Assembly (NCBI RefSeq): GCF_964340395.1
Contig: NC_135554.1
Location: 6,202,975 to 6,266,974, forward strand
DNA from: Glandiceps talaboti
Lineage: Eukaryota; Hemichordata; Enteropneusta; Spengelidae
Direction: 5' to 3'
DNA: 64,000 nucleotides
Shown: piece by piece, positions 49,778 through 64,000 of the stretch
Position numbering within the stretch: the first letter of the stretch is position 1
Layout of the letters: each line of letters opens with the position of its first letter
Notes under the pieces: generated by a model
The model's database searches: none
What the model was told of the DNA's origin: nothing
The model's input: only the letters and a program-made list of their open reading frames with translations
Program-made: the position numbers and the translations under genes

Positions 49778-49822
49778 TAGCACAACTGAGAATCAGTGGT
49801 GCTTTGGGCATGGCAAATTGTG
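49778..49822. repeat. Dispersed TTTAGCACAACTGA hairpin repeat
   Basis: TTTAGCACAACTGAGAATCA, then GTGGTGCTTTGGGCATGGCAA, where the two halves pair. Related copies are at 50068-50112 (followed by (GT)n) and at 24165-24212 (followed by (GTAT)n). Confidence 0.6.
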
Positions 49823-50067
49823 TGTGGGGGGTGGGTGTGTTTTGTGCTCACCTTTTACTGAGTGGTAGCCATATTTGGAGTAACAAATCAATATATCACT
49901 GCATAACTCACAAACTATAATACATAGAAACTCCATTCAAGTGTCTGCCACCATATGATCACATCAAACTTTGTTGTAACACAGTGACCTTTGACCTTCA
50001 TGGTGAATTATCAAAATCACATATATTCAATATATACACCTGCATTTCGTTTGGTGCTCATATCACT

Positions 50068-50127
50068 TTTAGCACAACTGAACTAATAAAGTTCAGTAGT
50101 GATATAGGCACGGTGATGTGCTTGTCC

Positions 50128-50179
<52 letters not shown>

Positions 50180-50600
50180 ACATGTAAAGTCAAAAACTGC
50201 TAAACTGATTGCCTTGGTATTTGGAGGGGTCATTACGTGTGTCTATTTGGGAAATTGTGCAAAGCAAAATGCTCGCATAACAAGTGGTTTTTAAAAATGC
50301 CGTTTTGGTCAAAATACTTTAAACTCAAAAACTACTGGGCGGATTGTTCTGAAATTTGTTGGGAATGTTCTTAGGAGTGTTAGATTAAGAACTGGTCATA
50401 GCATGATGATCCCATCAGTGATATGCAAATTAGGTCTAAAAATGTGTCGTTTTGGTAAAAAATCTGTTATTCCAAAACTACTGAGCTGATTGAACTGAAA
50501 TTTGGTGAGAACGTTCTTAGGTGGGGTGTTAGATTAAGTATTGGTCATGACATAATGACCTTGGTGTGACATCACATGGGAGATTCGTCAAGGAAGTCAA
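50068..50600. repeat. Hairpin head plus (GT)n plus about 150-bp tandem units
   Basis: The hairpin head is followed by (GT)n at about 50131-50177, then diverged tandem units sharing AAAACTACTGGGCGGATTG/CTGATTGAACTGAAATTTGG and TTCTTAGGxGTGTTAGATTAAG. This is a common arrangement of invertebrate repeats; I cannot name the family. Confidence 0.55.
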
Positions 50601-50743
50601 CTGGTCTTTGCAACAAGCTACGTCAAATAGCAGCAAACGTTTTCACTAGAACAAACGGTAAATAAACCAACTCGAGGGGTCAACATTTTAAATGTTTACT
50701 GTTCACATCAAATCATCCTGGACTCGTAAATAGATGCCAAGTT

Positions 50744-52010
50744 ATGTACTATCAGGCACAAGTAGCCACGATATTCCAACTACATTCATCGATCTTAAAG
50801 CATAATTCAACCGCTAAAAAAAAAAAAAAAAAAAAAAAAAAAACTTACTCGTTCCATAAATCTGATCTAGACAAAGTGAGGGATGAAGCTAACTTGAAAG
50901 ACAGTTTTATGAAGAAAGTAAATGAATACAAGGAACAAAACCTGAACCTTACATCGAACGAAGCATGGATCTTTTTTTTAAACCGGTCTTTTACAAATTA
51001 TGAGTGACCACACACCAACTATAATTTACATCCACTCGATTCAATTACCATGGTTTAATAGATCTCTAAAGAAGTCTAAATTGACACAAACGAAGGCTTT
51101 ATAATAAAGCGAAAACGTCTCGTCAACTTCATGACTGTCATCGTTTAAAAAAGCACGAAAATACTTCAAAATGCAGCTTCACCTAGCACACGAAAGTTAT
51201 TACCTTCTCGATATCATCGCTCCAAGTCTAGACAAGGGAAGTAATACTAAACGACAGGCAACACGGTTTTAGAAAAAGGCGTTCATGTGAAACAACTGAT
51301 TAATATTACAGTCGATGATCTAGCATATAATATTGACACACATAAACTTAGAGATGTCATAATTCTTGACTTTTCAAAAACATTCAATGTCGTTCCACAC
51401 CAGCGCCTACTACACAAATTGCACTATAACGGAAATCATGGTAAAACTATAAAGTGGTTGGAATCCTTTCTAAGCATACGTCAACAACGTGTTGCTTTTG
51501 ATGTTGACTTTCAAAACTAATGTCAGTTGACTGGATCGGGTTTTCCACAAGGTACCGTATTAGGACCTCTTCTCTTCCTTTTATATCTCATCTCCGAAAA
51601 TATTTCTAAATATGCCAATCTTCGTCTCTTAGCAGATGACTGCGAAAATCAACTCTCCGAACTATGCTTTCAAGCTACAAAAAGATCTAGATTCTCATGT
51701 CTCTTGGACTGACAAATGGAATATGAAGTTTAATTCATCTAAGTGTTACATTATGCACAGCACACTCAAATACAAACCGTGTACACATATCTATCAAATC
51801 AAAGAGAAGGACCCCAGGTCCTTGAAACTGTAAAACATCATCCACATTTGGGAATTGAACTACCAAACGTGGAAAATAAAGCCAACAGAACATTAGGATT
51901 TCTACGCCGGAACTTAAAACCCGCACCCAAAGACATCAAAATAAAGTCATATTTTACATTTGTCCATCCTATCTAGTCCTAGAATATGGCTGTTGAACCT
52001 GGGACAAGGA
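50744..52010 (+). pseudogene. Decayed non-LTR retrotransposon (CR1/Jockey-like reverse transcriptase)
   Basis: Broken reading frames carry recognisable pieces in order: a pre-RT segment (LPWFNRSLKKSK near 51040), the palm motif VIILDFSKTFNVVPHQRLLH with the first Asp (51340-51420), GFPQGTVLGPLLFLLYL (51538-51585), LLADDCENQL with the DD pair (51625-51660), WTDKWNMKFNSSKCYIMHST (51707-51760) and KANRTLGFLRRNLKP (51881-51925). Stops and frameshifts interrupt it, and the segment before the first motif looks internally deleted. An A26 run sits near 50817-50843. Inactive relic. Confidence 0.8.
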
Positions 52011-52849
52011 AAACAGGAAATACGCATATAAAGTCAAGAATGTGTTTCTGTCGTCCTAATAAAGGAAATCAAAAGGTCAAACCAACATGTATGGCAGGGT
52101 ATTTTTTACTTTGGTATATGTAAATGTGTAGTGTTCTCAGCAAACATAAATTGGAATATTCATGCTAGTGCCTTTAATATCTTAACATGGCCCCTGATTT
52201 AAAGTAAACCAGATTTAAACTGAATGCCCTTCCGTAAGGGTATCGTCTTGCTATCATAAATATAATTCAAACTCCCTGTTCAAACCACACATTGCGCCCT
52301 CATTGTGCACTGAATATATAGAGGTCAATGTAAAGGTCATTAGTGTTACTACAATTTTGCGAAGTAATACAGGTAAGCTAGATCGTGAACAACAGTGTTC
52401 AAGACCAACGATTTATTTCCGTAGGCTTATAGATTTCATAATATTGTTATAAATCATACTTTATTACACCTGAGGAATGTGTTCAATGAAAGTGTATATT
52501 CCCGAGATACTGCGTTAATTACACGATCACATGACTCACACCAAACAGCATTAGCTTGATATTGGGAAAAATTGCAAAACAACAAGGTAAAATTAGAGAA
52601 AGTTCGACGTTAATATCATACTTCCTAAATTTCTGATCGAAAATCTACGAGATTTAAATTGAATGCCTCCTGTAAGGGAATCACCAAATTGCCCATTAAA
52701 ATGATATTCAAAAACATTTGGAAATAAACTTTTTTCGACAAAGCCTAAGTACTGACAATAATTAATATGCAAAGTGTTCCTTAAATCTTTAGGTGAAATC
52801 GACGGCTTTTATAGTACATATGCACTTTGTTACATTTAACGTAGTTACT

Positions 52850-53480
52850 AAATTGTATGGAAATTGAAGTACGCAGTCTAAAGATATTGCCTAACTACCG
52901 AAATTCATTAATTAAGCAAATTATTTATTAACAGTATAAGGTACACCAGCAAACATTATAGGATACATACAATTTGATATGGTTAATGTATGTACTGAAT
53001 GGTATTGAAATTGAAGTACACAGTCTTAAGATATAGCCTAATTACCGAAACTCATTAATTATGCAAATTGTTCATTAACACTGTCAGGTACATCAACAAA
53101 TTGTATAGGCCACATAAAATTTGATATGGTTAATGTATGCACTGAATGGTATTGAAATTGATGTACGCAGTCTTAAGATATAGCCTAATTACCGAAACTC
53201 ATTAATTATGCAAACAAACTTTACAGGACATATGGGATTTATTAAGGTTAACACATGTACTGAATTGTATTAAAATTGAAATATGTATTCTTACGTTATA
53301 GCCTAATTACTGAAACTCATTAATTATGCAAATTATTCATTAACACTGTCAGGTACCTCAACAAATTGTACTAAATTATATCGAAATTGAAGTATGCAGT
53401 CTTAAGATATAGCCTAATTGCCTAAATTCATTAATTATGCAAATGATTCATTAAGACTTAAAGTAACAGACGTTTTTATA
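52850..53480. repeat. About 147-bp tandem repeat, 4-5 copies
   Basis: Units share AAATTGAAGTACGCAGTCTT, AAGATATAGCCTAATTACCG, AAACTCATTAATTATGCAAA and a CACTGTCAGGTAC block. The first three copies are about 147 bp apart; later ones are shortened. Divergence is clear between copies. Confidence 0.8.
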
Positions 53481-53682
53481 TATTTGTACGAATTGTATGA
53501 AGTTTGAAACGTGAATTCATAAGATATAGACTAATTGCTGCAAACTGATGATTATGCAAATGAGTCCTTAAAATTTATTGAATGTTTTACAAAACCTAAT
53601 CAGATCTTCTTTTTTTAATTAGAAAGATGTGTACCAAATTTCATATCAATTGACCCCGTCGTTTTGGAGAAAACGATGACAC

Positions 53683-53980
53683 AAACACACACACACACAT
53701 ACATACATGTACATACATACATACATACATACAAACACACACATACATACATTCATACATACATACATATAACATACATACACACATACATACATGTACA
53801 TACACACATACATACATACATACATACATGTACATACATACATACATACATACATACATACAATGTACATACACATACATACATACATACACACACATAC
53901 ATACATACATACATACATACACACATACATACATACATACATACATACATACATACATACATACATACATACATACATAC
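53683..53980. repeat. (CATA)n / (CA)n microsatellite
   Basis: ACAC repeats then CATA tetranucleotides with TGTACA interruptions. Preceded by ACCAAATTTCATATCAATTG, the inverse of a block in the repeat near 50,500, so it is probably a reverse-oriented member of that class. Open frames over it are artefacts. Confidence 0.95.
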
Positions 53981-53985
53981 ACAGG

Positions 53986-54890
53986 GGTGATGTATCATTT
54001 ACACTGACCATTTAAATACTTTATTTTCCTATAACGGACACAGGCTTCAACTTAAAAGTCTCTTAAATAAACTTGACAATTTAACAATAATGTTTCATCA
54101 ATAATTTCAGAATGTAGATGCCATCTCTACTATCATCACGTTATCCCATTAACTCTGTTTTGGACAAAGATGTTATTTCTGCCTTCAGTATTGTCAGCTG
54201 TCATGATAATTCACTATATTGGTATCTAGTCCATCTAGTGCACCTCTCCTCCTGTTAATCATCACTGGACCATGCAGATACGCGTGTCACGTGACGGAAA
54301 AGCATGCAAGCGAATATACATGCCTGATGAGCTCTGATGATCACACAAACGGGTAGTATAATGGATATTGAAATTGAATCACTCATTGTCAACTTGACCT
54401 ACTTGAGTAAATCATTTAAAGACCCATTACAGGTTAGGTTGAAAATTTAGATATGAAAAAGTTGACTGGCAGCACTATAGAAAAAGTTGGTCCATGACAA
54501 AATAATTATCCGAAGTAATCGTTATGGTTCCACTGTTATCATATCATATCATAACACTAATGCGAGAACCTGAGATTGCATCCCTGGCCTTTAAGTACAT
54601 GTAGCAATATCACTATAAGTGTATTGTTTCTATACTAAATTTGAATGACCAATCACGTCAATGGTTGTATGCATGATTGGTCCGTTCGTCATCACACGAT
54701 AACATGTGATGTTTCCACGGGCAGCATGCCAGTTTTACTGGCAATCTTGAGGGCAGCGATGAAAAAATTGAATCCGATATAATGACACCTATAATGTTTC
54801 TACTTCGGCAAAAAAGACTTCAAGCAAATCTCTCAGAGTGTTACTCTTTATGCACATGCCTGGCGAATTTAAAGGTTCTTTGTTCTATAT
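53986..54890. other. Region downstream of the elongase, nothing recognised
   Basis: AT-rich sequence between the microsatellite and the elongase stop codon. It includes the presumed 3' UTR of the minus-strand elongase; TTTATT at about 54022 would be AATAAA on that strand. Confidence 0.4.
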
Positions 54891-55724
54891 CTAGTCGACT
54901 TTAACAGCTGCTTTCTTAGGTTTCTTAACGATGTATACTTGGATGAAGAAATTCATAAAAAGAATTAGAAAGCTGATATACATGATACTGCCTACTTTCC
55001 ACTGTGACGGGACGATATCACACTGAACGCCGAGACTGAACATTTTGTATACATAGTAGTACAGGTATGCACCCACTATCATTTGCGAAATTTGCATAGT
55101 CGTGATTGCTATGGCGATCATTTTGGGAACTTTCACCCCGGCAGCTCGCAATGTGTAGTAGGAGTACATAACGGAATGTACGGCTAGGTTCATGAAAGTA
55201 CAGAAGAAGGCGGTACTTGCACGTCCACCGTAGCCCCAGACACAGTAACACATGGTGAAAATGTGGTGGTACCAGTGCAGGAAGATGAGCTTGGATTTAC
55301 GCAACATGACGAACACGGTGTCACCAAGTTCCGTGAACTTCGACAGGGTGAAAAGGTACAGCCAAAGTCCACTGATTCTCTCGCTGTCGTAATGTACGTT
55401 ATCGCAGATTGCTTTGTGCCATCCACCTCCCGGTTCTTGTAATACCACCCGTAGAGCGGCATGCATGCGCCATGCTCCGATGATGCTGAATATCGCCAAG
55501 CAACCGTTCCATACTATAAGTAGACTTCGGAGCTCCTTCCGTTCACGGCTCTGCATGAAGTGACGAATATAAAAAATGACGATGACATAGACGACAGACG
55601 ATATGACTGCAAGAGGAACTCCCGTCTGCTGCATCCATTGAACTGAACGTTCATCGTTAAAATTCCTCTCGAAATCGAACAGTTTCGGCAAGGTCGTGTC
55701 TGTAGTATTGGATTTCGTCTCCAT
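54891..55724 (-). CDS. Very-long-chain fatty acid elongase, ELOVL6-like
   Basis: ER membrane 3-ketoacyl-CoA synthase for the condensation step of fatty acid elongation; ELOVL6 members extend C12-C16 acyl-CoA. 277 aa in one uninterrupted exon, the usual ELOVL length. Motifs: KFTELGDTVFVMLRKSKL (residues 129-146), the HxxHH box HWYHH (150-154, diiron-like site), MNLAVHSVMYSYYTLRAAG (178-196) and TMQISQMIVG (209-218, TxxQ-type). Several hydrophobic segments fit six to seven membrane helices (about 36-54, 66-86, 116-136, 155-180, 202-226, 247-266). The lysine-rich tail (KKPKKAAVKVD) fits ER retrieval. KLIFLHWYHH and YSYYxLRAAG favour ELOVL3/6 over other subfamilies. Upstream 5' UTR exons are not excluded. 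Confidence 0.95.
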   Translation of the reverse strand: METKSNTTDTTLPKLFDFERNFNDERSVQWMQQTGVPLAVISSVVYVIVIFYIRHFMQSRERKELRSLLIVWNGCLAIFSIIGAWRMHAALRVVLQEPGGGWHKAICDNVHYDSERISGLWLYLFTLSKFTELGDTVFVMLRKSKLIFLHWYHHIFTMCYCVWGYGGRASTAFFCTFMNLAVHSVMYSYYTLRAAGVKVPKMIAIAITTMQISQMIVGAYLYYYVYKMFSLGVQCDIVPSQWKVGSIMYISFLILFMNFFIQVYIVKKPKKAAVKVD

Positions 55725-57577
55725 CTCTAAGCGATTCTAAATGAACTTGACTTTAACTTCGACAGTATATGTTCTTCTGAGCACATGGAAGACCCCACTC
55801 TTCAACACACCACGGGGTAATTGAGCTTAATAGCAAATTGGTAACGCGAAGTCGAGTAAATTTATTACTCTTCAAAGACATCACCTGACTGTATCATACG
55901 ATGTGGTTGAAAGTTCAAAGGTTACCGAGATCATAGAAGAGAAAAGAAGTGTGTCGACACATCGTTTATAACTGCGATAAGATTACATATATACATATAC
56001 ATATGTCACTACAATATGATATATGACCAATTGTCAATTCATAGTACGTTTATATTCATATTGCGAAAAAGCAATACTCGTAATAACAAGGCCATGTGGG
56101 GTATGATGATCTACGATCGTCTCCTGGAAAGGAGGCCTCGGTAAGGCGAAGGTACTTTAATTTATTCACAGCGTTTATAATTCAGGAGCAGTGCAGTGGT
56201 CCGTAGCAAGAACGTGAACAGTCTAGCATATATTAACGTAAATATATGTGTAATTTGGTCGAGTACACCACTGGTTCCATTTTCACGGTATTCAGATTCC
56301 AACCCAGTTAATAATTTCGATGATCTAAAAAAATCATTAATTAAAAAAATAAAAAACAACCCATGCCAGTTTTATCAATATGTTAATAGTTTGAATTCGA
56401 TCACGTATTTGTTGATATAGTCATGGCATATACGGCCTAGAAAATAGGATAAAAATATAGTGCGCGATCACGAACAGGAACTGTGTGACACGTGACTACT
56501 AAACAGAGCTAGGGTGATTTTAAAAGTTCGATGACATTATGTGACAGAGTTGTCATATCATAATTCATATAAAATAAAATTAGTTGACAATAACCGAAGA
56601 TTTAATTTACAAACCGACGAATTGTCGTGGCTTTAATGCAAAAACGATTTTTTTTTTTGAGAATTATATTATATGTTAGTAAAACATGCATGCCTACTAC
56701 AGTAGCAACGGGATGATAGCGTACCTGCACATGAAACATTTCATCTCACTGACATGTGAATGAAAATAAACAGTTAAATTTGTGTTTGAATCTTCCTTGT
56801 TTAGCTCGATTTATGTTCACTGTGGTTTAGTTTACAATCGAAGGTCTGCAAAGGATATCAACCGGTTCATCGGTGGAATTGTTGCGTTAAAATTGCAGTC
56901 CATTTATTAGGGGCTTTAAATTTGCACCTGACTAATACGTACGTAGTCCGCGTGTCTGTCCGTGTCTGTGCTCTGTCCGAGAATACGTTCTAGCTCTTAA
57001 TCACCCCTGATAGGCGCATATAAGTGATGTATCTGTGCTAATTTATGTGCACCACGTCTCGTACTATTGTGCAATAGCACCCATCTCGAATTTCGTTTCA
57101 TAGCAAGCTAAGAAGTGGTCTAAAACAAACAGAATAGTTCAAAATTATATTTGTCGCTCAGGAATCAATATCGACTTATTTCTTAATTTTGTATGAGCAC
57201 AAATTAAAACGGTAAACTCAAGCGTGTGTATGGATTCTAAACACGTCACTTGTTAATGGGCGAGATCAATAGTTCAATGTAGGATAAACAACTTATGATT
57301 TTTATTCGGTCTCGGACGTCGACCCCCCCCCCCCCCGCGGCCCAGCTTCTTGTTTATTCAGCCAGCACAATCAAGTATGTGGTAGTATGTAGTGCTATGA
57401 ATACAAAACCAGTATGTAGTAGGTAAAAAATAGTTCATTTGTTTACACTTCACTGTATCATTCACATAGTGCAATGTAATCTTTAATTTCTCAATTTGAA
57501 GGCAAACATTTAAAGGAATATTTGTATTAATAGGGGTACACAATAGATCCATTGAAATAATAATCGTTTTTGTAGGA
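55725..57577. other. Intergenic region between elongase and unknown gene
   Basis: AT-rich, with a C-run at about 57323-57336. I see no exon with convincing splice signals. It probably holds the elongase promoter and the 5' end of the plus-strand gene. Confidence 0.4.
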
Positions 57578-57587
57578 TGAGAACGAC

Positions 57588-60296
57588 ATGTATAAGGTAG
57601 CAACTTTATTGACTGGCTTTATAAATACCCGCAAGTCAACAGCGTTTGCGTTCTTCAACGAGGGCGATGTGGTTTCACGCATACGGAGAAAAAGAAGACA
57701 AAAGTCTCCAAGCAACCCTTTCCCTCTCACTCTTCAAAGCCTTTCGGAATTGAAACGATTAACTGTTACAATGGATGACGAGAATACAGCGTGGAGAAAA
57801 CAACTGTAGGTCAATTTTGATATGGTGTCGATTGTGATACTTGCGTGTCACCTAGAAATACGCAATACTGTTAACTTATTTTGATTTTGATAACGAAACC
57901 GAGCTAGTCCCTCTTGCTGTACTTCTATATTATGTCTTGTTCATGTTCAAGTTTGTAATGACTAAATGTAACTAAGTTAGAAATTTGGCAGTAGATTTAT
58001 CAATGTTGAATACTAAATAAGATTAACTATCTCAATGAGAAATAAGGTTATGAAATAAAATTATAACTTTTATTCATGCATGGCAACTACCGGTATATCA
58101 CTCGACTAGTGTTGTAATGGTTAAGTTGTAGACAAGTATCAGACGGTGACAGATCACTTCGTCCCAATTTCAACTCGTCCCATTCAACACATTGACCTTT
58201 GGCAATTAATGGGGAGAACCTTGTTTAGTACACTTACATTTCGTTTTACCAGTTTTGGCAAGAAATATATGTATTATGGACAATTAGAGGTTTCAGAGGT
58301 TTCAACAAACTAGAACATAGCGTCATTCTTCGGTCGAACTAGTAGTCATGCATATTAATACAAACCGTGAGGTTGCTGCCATCCAAGCTGAGAAACTGTC
58401 TCGGAAAACATTTTTCATTTCGTGATGTCCATTCCAATAAAGAACCGGACAGGGCAAGGGTAAGTCACATAACCATACTTTAATTCAACAGTCGTAAACT
58501 TTGTATCCAGTTTAATGTAACTTGAATTATTCATAGAACGGTAATTTTGATCAGTATGCGTGTACACCGAGTGGTTGGCTTTGAGGTTTAATTTCTTTTT
58601 CTGCACAGTGACTGGAGTCTATTTTATCATAACAATTTCTAAATTCCTAACTTCAGAGAAAGAGACAAGCGAGAGGAATGAATCTTGTTAATGCAGTCAA
58701 CAAATACCTTCATCATTCAAAACCTTGCGAAATTTATTTACTTTGCCATGAAAATACGTAAACAGCTTTTGGAAGAAAATCTCTCTACATAAGCTGACTT
58801 GTCAATTTAGCTATGTTGAACATACCTCTGTAATCTTGATCATTATTCTATGTTCAGTTATGTACATTTAAGGCCCATGGCCTACAGTACGGAATAAAAT
58901 TATTATTATATAATGAATGATGATGAAGTCTATGAAGACGTTTGATAAAATGAGAAGACAATTAGACAAAGGGAAGAGAACAGAAGCAATTGGAGAAAGA
59001 AGAACGGCGTTTGGAAAAATAGAAGGCACGGGAAAGGTACGGTCTTTTCCTTTGCGATGTTTAGGACATACCTTAGAATAAATGCTACTTATCATGATCA
59101 GTTCGTGGTCATGTATGGCATGCCTTGATTTATTTAGTTCTCAGAGGAAGGCACGTGTCACACTGTAAAATGCAAAACTGTTCGAGTTTAGAAACTTTGG
59201 TTACCTGACAACAAAACGAAGGCGTTCATAAAAAAAAAAGAAAAAGAAAAAAGGGACAAGGGTGCCTATTCAATAAATGTTAAGGACATACTGTTTGCCG
59301 TGTTGCCCCAAGTTTATTGTCTCTGTTAAAATACCAATAATCAGACATTGCACATAATTCATGTTAACCAGAGGTCTATCTTATCCATAACTATTGCAGG
59401 ATATGGACTCAAAAAACAATTTGCATTTATTTATCATATAATAATAATGATAATAATAATAATATTTATTTATACTTGATAGTTCTTTAAGTATATAAAC
59501 GCTTGTCTCCCAAGAAGTCCAGTGAGGGCCATCCCTTGTGTTAATGCAGGACGAAACCGAGCTATAACATATATGTTCATCTATATGTGATATTTACATA
59601 GTTATTGTATCTAACAAAACATTTTTTAAATATGGTCATTTTTTTTTTGCAGCTAAAAATAAAAATAAAAAGGTTCCACATCGTCCAGTTGTTTGAAGCA
59701 TATTCTTAACAACTTCATTAAGCTACTCTATTGTGTTAGTTTTTGCTGGTAGCTCAGACCACTAATCTTTCTTTAATGGTTTGAGCTGGTATTATTTTCT
59801 TGTACTATTTTGACAATTTATGAATGTACCATGTAATTTTGTTTCTTTTTTTTCTTCCCGTAGTCGCAAACAGAACTCCCGTAACAACAGTGAACCGCCC
59901 AGCGAAGAAAGTAATTATGGTTTATATGGCGTCGACCTCGACGCTCCCGAGGCTAGAGTCGAATCCAAACCTTTCCAGTCAGTTTCAAAGCACTTTAATC
60001 GAAAACACAACAAGAAACGTTTTCTGAGCTGGGGAAAAAAAGAACCGAAATTGCCCTTTACCACTCTTGATACCGTATATATTCCACAACCACTAGAACC
60101 TGATGGGGAGCTGGAGTGGGAAGATATGACACGTCCCCTTCCTGAGGACGATGAATCAGCCGAATATGCATCACGGATTACTAAACAAGTACAGATCAAA
60201 CGAAAGCGTGCTAAACTTGCCGTCGGGTGGGAAGAGGACAATCCGACTGTGATCTTTGCCGGCACAGACATATTGCTCACTAATGCCTACGATTGA
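57588..60296 (+). CDS. Unidentified two-exon gene, 216 aa as joined
   Basis: Exon 57588-57805 ends CT before GTAGGT (phase 2). Exon 59864-60296, after the acceptor cttcccgtAG, starts in the matching phase and ends in TGA. The protein has a basic cluster (SRIRRKRRQKS), an Asn/Ser-rich middle (QNSRNNSEPPSEES), an aromatic-acidic linker (YGLYGVDLDAPEA) and an acidic-basic C-terminus (LEWEDMTRPLPEDDESAEYA, then KQVQIKRKRAKLAVGWEEDN). It has no signal peptide or membrane helix, and the basic clusters hint at nuclear location. The ATG is uncertain: the frame is open 5' to a TTTTTGTAG acceptor-like site at 57577, so the first exon may be internal. I do not recognise the family. Confidence 0.55.
57806..59863 (+). 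other. Intron of the unidentified gene
   Basis: AT-rich. Holds a (ATA)n tract near 59440-59465 and an A/G-rich run near 59230-59260. A 57-codon open frame at 58917-59090 is discussed among the rejected items. Confidence 0.4.
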
Positions 60297-63765
<3,469 letters not shown>

Positions 63766-63837
63766 TTCAGTTAGTCGTCTGAAGATCGCATTCAAGCGTG
63801 AAACTCTGAGTAACGGCTCCGTATCATAACTTGTGTA

Positions 63838-63978
<141 letters not shown>

Positions 63979-64000
63979 TAATATTTAATATAATATAATA

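Noticed and set aside
58917-59090. 57-codon Lys/Arg-rich open frame with a GTACGG donor-like site after its 40th codon
   Set aside because: Could be an extra exon of the unidentified gene, but there is no convincing acceptor in phase; kept out for lack of support.

Overview
This is nuclear DNA of an animal. Genes are split by GT-AG introns. The sequence is AT-rich and loaded with microsatellites, minisatellites, MITE-like elements, LINE relics, a PIF/Harbinger-type DNA transposon and a Penelope-like retroelement with a GIY-YIG module. A complete DNA polymerase lambda gene, an ELOVL6-type elongase and a Tie/MEGF-like EGF exon suggest a non-vertebrate metazoan. The repeat spectrum reminds me of marine invertebrates (hemichordate, amphioxus, echinoderm or mollusc), but I cannot fix the clade from sequence alone.

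Layout. (1) About 0.2-13.2 kb, minus strand: the 5' part of a multi-exon gene for a secreted or membrane protein with a signal peptide, unrecognised glycosylated modules and one EGF-like exon. Ten exons join in compatible phase, and the gene runs off the left edge. (2) 16.0-22.06 kb: two inverted arms of about 1 kb, each broken by a different later insertion, enclosing 3.3 kb with unidentified minus-strand candidate exons. (3) 22.36-48.29 kb, plus strand: POLL (DNA polymerase lambda). Nine exons encode 601 aa with the BRCT domain, lyase lysine and three catalytic aspartates all present. Its introns hold a 48-bp repeat, a LINE 3' end, a 1-kb foldback element, a 33-bp and a 41-bp minisatellite, a Mutator-like MITE and (TA)n. 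The last intron is 15.8 kb and carries a 43-bp satellite of about 170 copies, split by a 7-kb two-gene PIF/Harbinger-like transposon (40,172-47,160). (4) 48.3-54.0 kb: repeats, a decayed LINE, a 147-bp tandem array and (CATA)n. (5) 54.9-55.7 kb, minus strand: an ELOVL6-like fatty acid elongase in one coding exon. (6) 57.6-60.3 kb, plus strand: a two-exon gene of unknown function. (7) 61.8-63.98 kb: a decayed Penelope-like element between (TA)n tracts.

The host genes (polymerase lambda, elongase, EGF protein, unknown) do not form a pathway. The most distinctive locus is the POLL gene: four unrelated minisatellites sit in its introns, a tandem array starts exactly at a splice donor, and a satellite is interrupted by an apparently intact autonomous transposon. 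Most long open frames elsewhere are products of tandem repeats. Exon joins were made by hand from splice consensus and phase; no alignment or RNA evidence was available.
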